64,000 bases of DNA from contig CANLLR010000008.1 in the NCBI GenBank assembly GCA_947491985.1, positions 21,093 to 85,092 of the forward strand, written 5' to 3'. Shown in pieces: positions 57,795-64,000 of this stretch. The position numbers were made by a program, and so were the translations under genes. A model generated the notes under the pieces. That model had not been told where the DNA came from. It did not search any database and worked only from the letters and a program-made list of their open reading frames with translations. The stretch is from Flavobacteriaceae bacterium. GTDB taxonomy: Bacteria > Bacteroidota > Bacteroidia > Flavobacteriales > Flavobacteriaceae. The first letter of the stretch is position 1. Every line of letters begins with the position of its first letter.

Positions 57795-60353
57795 TTGACA
57801 CTTTTGAAAAAGCACCTCACAAAAATAGCACTATTTGTTTTAATTGGAAGCATCTTGATGTCATGTAATATGACTAAAAGGGTTCCGGCTAACAAAAGGT
57901 TACTATTGAAAAACGAAATTGTGGTTGACGATAAAATAGCAACCGACGGCGACGCTTTTAATCAATTGTATCAAAAACCCAATAGCTCTATTTTAGGGTA
58001 TCGATTGCGATTAAATTTGTACAATTTAGCCAAGCAAAATACCGATTCGATGTATAAATTAAAATACCTCAACAACCCAAAAAAATACAACCGTCGCGCC
58101 AAATTACTGTCGAAGAAACAAGTCAATCGTCTAGGCCATTCTTTTTGGTATGAAGGCATTCATAATTTTTTAAAAGAAACCGGCGAAGCTCCCGTAATAC
58201 TCGATTCAAACAGCACTAAGAAATCACTCAAAAGATTGCGAGCTTATTATTATCATCAAGGTTTTTTTGATGTAAAAACCAGTGCCAATTCTGATACATC
58301 GCAAGCCAAAAAAGCGTTCTTAAAATACAAAGTGGAAAAAGGTGCTGGATATCGTATTGACACTATATCAACCGCAATTCTTACACCAGCTTTAGATTCA
58401 TTATACAACTCCAAAAAAGCCGCTTCATTTATCGTTTCCGGAAAACAATATGCTAAAGTAGACGTCGATAACGAGCGCAGTCGAATTTCAAAAGACTTCA
58501 GAAATAGCGGCGTGTTTTTCTTTCAACAAAATTATATCGAATACGATTTGGATACCATAAACACTGGCAAAAAAGTAAACATCAAAGTAAAAATTAACGA
58601 TCAAATTGTTCGAACTACCGACTCTACGAATACGCAACCTTTTAAAATATTCAAAGTCAATCGGGTGAATATTTTTACCGATTCGAATGTAAAAAGCAAC
58701 TCTCCCATCAAAGACAGTATTCAATACAAAGGGTTTAATTTATACAGTGAAAACAAATTAAAATACCGACCAAAATCGGTAGTAAATGCTATTTTCATTT
58801 CGCCTGGAAGCATCTATTCAGACGAAAGAACCGTTTTGACTACGAAATACTTGAGTAATCTGAGGGTTTTTAATTACCCTTCCATTCAATATAAGATTGA
58901 TCCAAAAGACGAAAATGGGTTAATAGCCAACATTTATTTGTTGCCAAGGAAAAAATTTACCTTCAATCCCGCAGTCGATTTTACGCGTTCGAACATTCAA
59001 GATTTTGGTATTTCAGGAAGTGCCTCTTTGGGAATCCGAAATGTTTTTAACGGTGCCGAAACTTTTGAAATCGGATTTAGAGGAAATACCGGTTCATCAA
59101 GGCACTTGGCCAATCCCGACAACACTTTTTTCAACATTTTTGAAGTTGGTGTCGATGCCAAATTGAATTTTCCTCGAGTGCTTTTTCCAATTAATGTAGA
59201 CCGAATTATACGTAAATCGATGATTCCGTTCACTACTTTTAGTGTAGGTTTTGCCAAACAAACCAATATCGGTCTCGACAAACAAAATTTCACAACTGCC
59301 TTTACTTATAACTGGACACCTAGAAGAAATACTTCAGCCCGTTTTGATTTGTTCAACATTCAATTTGTGAGAAACGTAAATATTAGTAATTACTTTAATA
59401 TTTACCAATCCTCCTACGAGACCTTGTCGCAAGTTGCAAACAATCCAATTTATAATGTAGATTCAGAATATTTTGGCTCCAACGGTTTGACAATTGAAAA
59501 CGGTACAAACTATTTTCTGAACGCTGTTTTAGGACCAAATCCTTCCATTTTTCCATCCGACACCGATTTAAAAACCATCCGAAGTATTAATGAACGAAAA
59601 AAACGTTTAACCGAAAACAACCTAATTTTTGCTTCAAGTTTTAGTTTTTCGAAGACCACAAAAAAAGAACTTACCGATGAGAAATTTTATGCCTTTAAAA
59701 CCAAAATTGAATCAGCAGGAAACTTCCTTTCTTTGTTAGCAAGAGCTTCAAAACAATTAGAAAATCAAGGCGGTGCCAATACGTTTTTTGAAGTAGAATA
59801 TTCACAATACATCAAAGGTGAAATCGAATACATCAAACATTGGGATTTAAAGCGGAAGAAAGTAATTGCCGTTCGAACTTTTGCTGGTTTGGCCATTCCA
59901 TACGGAAATTCGGAAAGTGTACCATTTTCTCGAAGTTATTTTGGCGGCGGAACCAACGACAATCGTGCTTGGCAGCCTTATAGTTTAGGACCAGGAAGCA
60001 GTGGTGGTTTGAATGATTTTAATGAAGCTAATATGAAATTGACGTTGAATGCAGAATTTCGATTTAATATTTCTGGACCGTGGAATGGGGTTTTATTTGC
60101 CGATGTTGGAAACATTTGGAACGTACTCGATAATGTAGAAGATGAAAAATACCAATTTAAAGGACTCAATTCATTGAAGAATGTGGCATTAGGAACTGGA
60201 TTCGGAATTCGCTATGACTTTGGTATATTTGTTCTTCGTGGCGAGTTGGGTTTAAAAACATTTAATCCAGCCAAAGAAGAAGGAGAGAAATGGTTTAAAG
60301 AAATTAATTTATCACAATCAGTTATAAATATCGGAATAAATTATCCATTCTAA
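57795..60353 (+). CDS. tamL: TamL-like BamA-family outer-membrane lipoprotein
   Basis: 852 aa. Lipoprotein signal with lipobox ILMSC (Cys near residue 24), then POTRA-like repeats (RLRAYYYHQGFFDVKTSANSDTS, YRIDTISTAILTP, RPKSVVNAIFISPGSIYSDERTVLTTKYLSNLRVFNYPSIQY) and an Omp85 barrel with SRSYFGGGTNDNRAWQPYSLGPGSSGG and the late-barrel FRFNISGPWNGVLFADVGNIW, ending INLSQSVINIGINYPF. Lipid-modified BamA-like proteins are the Bacteroidota TamL type, thought to act with TamB in outer-membrane assembly. No ATG gives a signal peptide; start is TTG at 57795, or the next TTG at 57804. Confidence 0.85.
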   Translation: MTLLKKHLTKIALFVLIGSILMSCNMTKRVPANKRLLLKNEIVVDDKIATDGDAFNQLYQKPNSSILGYRLRLNLYNLAKQNTDSMYKLKYLNNPKKYNRRAKLLSKKQVNRLGHSFWYEGIHNFLKETGEAPVILDSNSTKKSLKRLRAYYYHQGFFDVKTSANSDTSQAKKAFLKYKVEKGAGYRIDTISTAILTPALDSLYNSKKAASFIVSGKQYAKVDVDNERSRISKDFRNSGVFFFQQNYIEYDLDTINTGKKVNIKVKINDQIVRTTDSTNTQPFKIFKVNRVNIFTDSNVKSNSPIKDSIQYKGFNLYSENKLKYRPKSVVNAIFISPGSIYSDERTVLTTKYLSNLRVFNYPSIQYKIDPKDENGLIANIYLLPRKKFTFNPAVDFTRSNIQDFGISGSASLGIRNVFNGAETFEIGFRGNTGSSRHLANPDNTFFNIFEVGVDAKLNFPRVLFPINVDRIIRKSMIPFTTFSVGFAKQTNIGLDKQNFTTAFTYNWTPRRNTSARFDLFNIQFVRNVNISNYFNIYQSSYETLSQVANNPIYNVDSEYFGSNGLTIENGTNYFLNAVLGPNPSIFPSDTDLKTIRSINERKKRLTENNLIFASSFSFSKTTKKELTDEKFYAFKTKIESAGNFLSLLARASKQLENQGGANTFFEVEYSQYIKGEIEYIKHWDLKRKKVIAVRTFAGLAIPYGNSESVPFSRSYFGGGTNDNRAWQPYSLGPGSSGGLNDFNEANMKLTLNAEFRFNISGPWNGVLFADVGNIWNVLDNVEDEKYQFKGLNSLKNVALGTGFGIRYDFGIFVLRGELGLKTFNPAKEEGEKWFKEINLSQSVINIGINYPF

Positions 60354-60366
60354 TTTTAGAAATTAT

Positions 60367-60374
60367 TATTTTTG
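60367..60374 (+). promoter_or_regulatory. -7 promoter box of fbaA
   Basis: TATTTTTG, exact TAnnTTTG, 39 bp ahead of the ATG at 60414. It excludes the track start at 60372. Confidence 0.65.
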
Positions 60375-60413
60375 TCTTCCGAAATATCGGAATTAACTAA
60401 TTCACATCAACAA

Positions 60414-61481
60414 ATGTCACACAACATAAAAACCGGAGTTGCTACTGGAGATGAAGTACAAGCTATTTTTAGCTATGCTAAAGAAAAAGGATTCGCTCTA
60501 CCCGCAGTTAATGTAATTGGTTCGAGTACCATAAATTGCGTAATCGAAACCGCAGCGAAATTAAACGCACCCGTTATTATTCAGTTTTCAAACGGTGGCG
60601 CACAATTTAATGCGGGCAAAGGTTTGTCTAATGAAAATGAAAAATCAGCCATTGCTGGAGGAATAGCAGGAGCCAAACACATACATACTTTGGCAGAAGC
60701 TTACGGAGCAACTGTTATTCTTCATACCGATCATTGCGCTAAAAAATTATTACCTTGGATTGACGGTTTGTTGACTGCTTCTGAAAAGCATTTTGCCGAA
60801 ACAGGTAAACCGTTGTATTCATCACACATGATTGATTTATCGGAAGAACCAATTCATGAAAATATTGAAATCTGTAAGACCTATTTGGCGCGAATGAGCA
60901 AAATGGGAATGACATTAGAAATCGAATTGGGCATCACAGGTGGTGAAGAAGATGGTGTGGACAATTCGGATGTGGACAGTTCAAAATTATATACGCAACC
61001 TGATGAAGTGGCTTATGCATACGAAGAATTGATGAAAATTTCTCCTCGTTTCACTATTGCAGCTGCTTTTGGAAACGTTCATGGTGTTTACAAACCTGGA
61101 AACGTAAAATTAACGCCTAAAATCTTGAAAAATTCACAAGATTATGTGCAGAACAAATTTGGAACGGGTGCTAATCCAGTTGATTTTGTTTTTCATGGAG
61201 GTTCGGGATCTACTTTGGAAGAAATACGCGAAGCCATTTCGTATGGTGTAATCAAAATGAATATTGACACCGATTTGCAATTTGCATTTACCGAAGGAAT
61301 TCGCGATTACATGACCTCAAAAATCGATTATTTGAGAACTCAAATTGGAAGCCCAGACGGTGCCGATTCGCCAAATAAAAAACATTACGATCCAAGAAAA
61401 TGGGTCCGTGAAGGTGAAATGACGTTTAACAAACGATTAGAACAGGCGTTTGCTGATTTAAACAATGTAAATACTCTTTAA
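60414..61481 (+). CDS. fbaA: class II fructose-bisphosphate aldolase
   Basis: Zinc-dependent cleavage of fructose-1,6-bisphosphate in glycolysis and the reverse reaction in gluconeogenesis. 355 aa from MSHNIKTGVATGDEVQAIF. Zinc/active-site motifs: VILHTDHCAKKLLPWIDG near residue 105, LEIELGITGGEEDGVDNSD near residue 170, AAFGNVHGVYKPGNVKL (zinc His) and VFHGGSGSTLEEIREAISYGVIKMNIDTDLQFAF. Class IIA (E. coli FbaA-like) by length and loop. Followed by accD after a short gap. Confidence 0.96.
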   Translation: MSHNIKTGVATGDEVQAIFSYAKEKGFALPAVNVIGSSTINCVIETAAKLNAPVIIQFSNGGAQFNAGKGLSNENEKSAIAGGIAGAKHIHTLAEAYGATVILHTDHCAKKLLPWIDGLLTASEKHFAETGKPLYSSHMIDLSEEPIHENIEICKTYLARMSKMGMTLEIELGITGGEEDGVDNSDVDSSKLYTQPDEVAYAYEELMKISPRFTIAAAFGNVHGVYKPGNVKLTPKILKNSQDYVQNKFGTGANPVDFVFHGGSGSTLEEIREAISYGVIKMNIDTDLQFAFTEGIRDYMTSKIDYLRTQIGSPDGADSPNKKHYDPRKWVREGEMTFNKRLEQAFADLNNVNTL

Positions 61482-61484
61482 AAT

Positions 61485-61557
61485 TATTTTAAATTCTAAA
61501 TTTTGAATTTTAAATTAACACTGAATGACAGTCATTCAAAATTCATAATAACAAAAA
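61485..61557. repeat. AAATTCTAAA/ATTCAT-type repeats between fbaA and accD
   Basis: TTTAAATTCTAAATTTTGAATTTTAAATT is self-complementary, and ACTGAATGACAGTCATTCA contains a TGAATGAC/GTCATTCA dyad. No ORF is credible here; the track's accD start lies inside it. Confidence 0.6.
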
Positions 61558-61559
61558 CT

Positions 61560-62414
61560 ATGGCTTGGTTTAAAAGAACAGAAAAAGGAATTACGACTGC
61601 AACGGAAGATAAAAAGGATGTACCCAAAGGACTTTGGTACAAATCACCAACGGGTAAAATTATCGATCAAGACGAGTTAGCTCGCAATTTATGGGTGAGT
61701 CCTGAAGATGATTTTCATGTTCGCATTGGAAGTGCTGAATACTTTGAGATTTTGTTTGACAACAATGAATTCAAAGAATTGGATGCTAAAATGACGTCAA
61801 AAGATCCTTTGCATTTTGTGGATACCAAAAAATATTCTGATCGTTTAAAAGACGTGATGGACAAAACTAAATTGAAAGACGCCGTTCGAACTGCAGTTGG
61901 TAAATCAAAAGGGAAAGATTTGGTGGTTTGTTGTATGGATTTTGTTTTCATAGGTGGTTCAATGGGAGCAGTTGTGGGAGAAAAAATAGCAAGAGGAATT
62001 GATCATTCGATAAAAAACAACATTCCGTTTGTGATGATATCCAAATCGGGTGGCGCTCGTATGATGGAAGCAGCTTATTCGTTAATGCAATTGGCCAAAA
62101 CCTCTGCAAAATTAGCGCAGTTGGCTGAGGCTCAAATTCCGTATATCTCGTTATGCACCGATCCAACCACAGGAGGAACTACTGCGTCTTACGCTATGTT
62201 AGGCGATATCAATATTGGCGAACCAGGCGCTTTGATTGGATTTGCCGGACCAAGAGTGGTAAAAGATACGACAGGTAAAGATTTACCAGAAGGATTTCAA
62301 ACGTCAGAGTTTTTATTAGAGCACGGATTTTTGGATTTCATCGCACACCGAAAAGAATTAAAAAACAAAATTAATTTGTATTTGGATTTGATTTTGAATG
62401 AAGAAATACGATAA
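61560..62414 (+). CDS. accD: acetyl-CoA carboxylase carboxyltransferase, beta subunit
   Basis: Carboxyl transfer to acetyl-CoA for fatty acid synthesis; works with AccA. 284 aa from [33 protein letters not shown]. Crotonase-like core: [49 protein letters not shown] and [65 protein letters not shown] are all intact. The N-terminal region that in E. coli holds a Cys4 zinc finger reads [32 protein letters not shown], with no cysteine. Confidence 0.95.
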   Translation: MAWFKRTEKGITTATEDKKDVPKGLWYKSPTGKIIDQDELARNLWVSPEDDFHVRIGSAEYFEILFDNNEFKELDAKMTSKDPLHFVDTKKYSDRLKDVMDKTKLKDAVRTAVGKSKGKDLVVCCMDFVFIGGSMGAVVGEKIARGIDHSIKNNIPFVMISKSGGARMMEAAYSLMQLAKTSAKLAQLAEAQIPYISLCTDPTTGGTTASYAMLGDINIGEPGALIGFAGPRVVKDTTGKDLPEGFQTSEFLLEHGFLDFIAHRKELKNKINLYLDLILNEEIR

Positions 62415-62460
62415 ATTTTAACCGCAAAGTACACAATGATTTTTTGCTAAAAACGCAAAG

Positions 62461-62492
62461 AAAAACCTCAAACAAAAAGTTGGGGTTTTTTT
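62461..62492. terminator. terminator between accD and the convergent permease gene
   Basis: AAAAACCTCAA and TTGGGGTTTTTT pair with one G-U, with A and T tracts at the ends. Located 47 bp after the accD stop. Confidence 0.8.
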
Positions 62493-62558
62493 ATTCATTG
62501 AAGGTTAAAAAAGTTCCGTGCTTTGCTTAATACATTGCGCCTTTGCTATTAAATGCTT

Positions 62559-63809
62559 TTAAAAACCACTTCGAATTGCTTCTACCGGATCTAATTTAGA
62601 TGCAGAAATGGCAGGTAAAATTCCAGCAATTAAACCAATAATGGCAGCTAATGAAGTTCCTAAAAGAATATTTCCAAAGCTGAGTACAAAGTCAAAATCG
62701 AGTGCTTTGGTTAAAATAATCGTGATCAGCCAAACCAAAAGCAAACCGATTGCGCCGCCAATTAAACAAAGTATGATGGCTTCAAAAAGGAATTGAAACA
62801 GTATGAATTTATTTTTGGCTCCTAACGATTTTTGAATTCCAATTAAATTTGTTCGTTCTTTCACTGAAACAAACATAATATTGGCTATTCCGAAACCGCC
62901 AACCAATAACGAAAATCCAGCGATTATCCATCCCACAAAATTCATCGTGCCAATAATTCCGTCTAACAATTCTGTAAACCCTGAAAGTACGCTGATAAAA
63001 AAGCTATTAATATCGCCCGTTTTCATACCGCGTTTGTTGCGAAGTTTTTGTGTGATATCCGCTTGAAATTCGTCCATGTCTATGTCTTTTTTGGGCGAAA
63101 TGATGATCATGTGGCGAATATTTTCATTGCTGTCACCAAAGCGCCTTCTTATATAGTTGACTGGAATGTAAACCGATGTATCGTTACTTTGTCCGAACAT
63201 CCCTTCGCCTTGTTTTTTCAAAACACCAATCACTTGAAATCGCTGACCGTAAAGTCGCACTTCCTTTCCAATTGGATCCACATCTTCAAAAAGTGTTTCT
63301 GCAATTTGATCGCCAATAACAATTACTTGTGCTCCCGAATTCGATTCGGATTCATTATAAAACCGTCCATCTGAAAATTCCAGCCCTTGAATATCAACAA
63401 ATTCATGTGAAACACAAATAATGTTCACACCACTGGCTGTATTGGTATCGTATTTTATATTCTCTGGAGTAACAATGAGTTGAAAACCCAACTGTTTGGC
63501 ATTGGGTAGTGCCGTTTTTAAATATTCGTATTCTTCATACGAAATTTCGGGAAATTGTTCTCTTTTCCATCGTGGAATTTCAGAAGGACCAAAAGTAAAT
63601 TTCGCCAAATAGACCGTGTTTTTATCCAAACTACTCAAGTCTTTTTTTATTTTTCTGTCTAACGAATCTACTGCGGCTAAAACGGCTATGATAGAAAAAA
63701 TTCCAATGGTAATACCTAACAACGAAAGTAAGGTCCGCAACTTATTGTTTCGCAATGCATTCATTGCAAAACTGAAACTCTCTTTAATTAATCGCAAGTA
63801 AACTATCAT
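62559..63809 (-). CDS. ABC transporter permease, MacB/FtsX-like
   Basis: 416 aa from the ATG at 63807-63809 (MIVYLRLIKESFSFAMNALRNNKLRTLLSLLGITIGIFSII); the 43 extra codons in the track come from upstream repeat DNA. N-terminal helix, a large periplasmic MacB_PCD-type domain (IVIGDQIAETLFEDVDPIGKEVRLYGQRFQVIGVLKKQG), then three C-terminal FtsX helices (FVGWIIAGFSLLVGGFGIANIMFVSVKERTNLIGIQKSLGAK ... PAISASKLDPVEAIRSGF). It probably exports lipids, lipoproteins or peptides with an ATPase encoded elsewhere. The LGAKN and PVEAIR motifs are typical. Confidence 0.9.
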   Translation of the reverse strand: MIVYLRLIKESFSFAMNALRNNKLRTLLSLLGITIGIFSIIAVLAAVDSLDRKIKKDLSSLDKNTVYLAKFTFGPSEIPRWKREQFPEISYEEYEYLKTALPNAKQLGFQLIVTPENIKYDTNTASGVNIICVSHEFVDIQGLEFSDGRFYNESESNSGAQVIVIGDQIAETLFEDVDPIGKEVRLYGQRFQVIGVLKKQGEGMFGQSNDTSVYIPVNYIRRRFGDSNENIRHMIIISPKKDIDMDEFQADITQKLRNKRGMKTGDINSFFISVLSGFTELLDGIIGTMNFVGWIIAGFSLLVGGFGIANIMFVSVKERTNLIGIQKSLGAKNKFILFQFLFEAIILCLIGGAIGLLLVWLITIILTKALDFDFVLSFGNILLGTSLAAIIGLIAGILPAISASKLDPVEAIRSGF

Positions 63810-63888
63810 AAGCTGAAATCTATTCCAAAGGTAAGCATTAGTAAATAATTTGGACCAAATGTTACAGAAATTCAAGACAAAAAATCGC

Positions 63889-63970
63889 TTAACCCTGATG
63901 GAGGGAATATCCTTTTTATTTTTTTTTGCAAAAAACAATAAAAAGATAGGACGAACAGCAAGAAAAAGGA
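63889..63970 (+). repeat. dispersed repeat B, copy 5
   Basis: TTAACCCTGATGGAGGGAAT, ATCCTTTTTATT, a T-rich/TTGC loop, AATAAAAAGATAGGACGAACAGCAAG. The stem CTTTTTATT/AATAAAAAG is perfect. Lies upstream of the permease start. Confidence 0.78.
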
Positions 63971-64000
63971 AAACAAAAATGCCTGCCCAATCGTTTCAAA

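Noticed and set aside
63810-63938. 43-codon N-terminal extension of the permease ORF
   Set aside because: It is encoded by repeat B copy 5 and adjoining non-coding DNA; the family N-terminus begins at the ATG at 63807-63809.
1-64000. tRNA, rRNA, tmRNA, replication origin or prophage
   Set aside because: Looked for characteristic sequences (tRNA TPsiC/CCA arms, 16S/23S blocks, integrase or transposase motifs, dnaA boxes clusters) by eye and found none; a dedicated scan could still find a missed small RNA.

Overview
The window looks like chromosomal DNA of a Flavobacterium-type member of the Bacteroidota. Evidence for this: AT-rich sequence; -7 promoter boxes of the TAnnTTTG type instead of TATAAT; proteins with type IX secretion (T9SS) sorting tails; GLPGLI-family and DUF3857 proteins; gliding/T9SS genes (gldA, porT-like); a TamL-like lipoprotein; a split methionine synthase. 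No rRNA or tRNA gene, phage, IS transposase or CRISPR array was seen. It is mostly core metabolism, with unusual RNA regulation and dense small repeats.

1-11.7 kb: a long minus-strand run starting at pheA and continuing through an aminotransferase, tyrA, DAHP synthase/chorismate mutase, rsgA, dtd, two DUF3857/transglutaminase proteins, a MazG-like pyrophosphohydrolase and aroA, which runs off the left edge. In front of pheA is what appears to be a complete Phe/Tyr transcription attenuator: a 29-residue leader peptide packed with Phe and Tyr codons, an intrinsic terminator, and a competing antiterminator. Short 6-8 bp tandem units fill the gaps and enter the aroA reading frame in phase.

11.7-23.5 kb: gldA (plus); a GIN-domain lipoprotein and a PagL-like lipid A deacylase (minus); the methionine/one-carbon operon metH1-metH2-metF behind a SAM-I riboswitch; two paralogous T9SS-secreted proteins; and metK behind a SAM-II-type riboswitch.

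23.5-34.7 kb: an outer-membrane receptor-like barrel with two GLPGLI proteins; a hypothetical protein plus deoxynucleoside kinase pair; and a 1477-residue repeat-rich T9SS cargo protein.

34.7-48.9 kb: a four-gene glycan operon (hexosaminidase, glycosylasparaginase, CutC, beta-mannosidase) whose activities fit stepwise breakdown of the N-glycan core; a membrane pyrophosphatase with a Cys-rich C-terminal tail; a DoxX protein; an AlkA-like glycosylase; a DUF5686 outer-membrane protein; and pdhB.

49-64 kb: etfB-etfA, bifunctional nuclease, amidohydrolase, thyA, a CBM48-like protein, a frameshifted 2TM-domain gene, folA, ubiE/menG, porT, an rRNA/tRNA methyltransferase, tamL, fbaA, accD (lacking the usual zinc-finger cysteines) and a MacB/FtsX-like permease.

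At least four dispersed non-coding repeat families occur. One has five copies whose hairpin stem shows compensatory base changes. Functional calls rest on motif recognition by eye; no database search or folding program was run.
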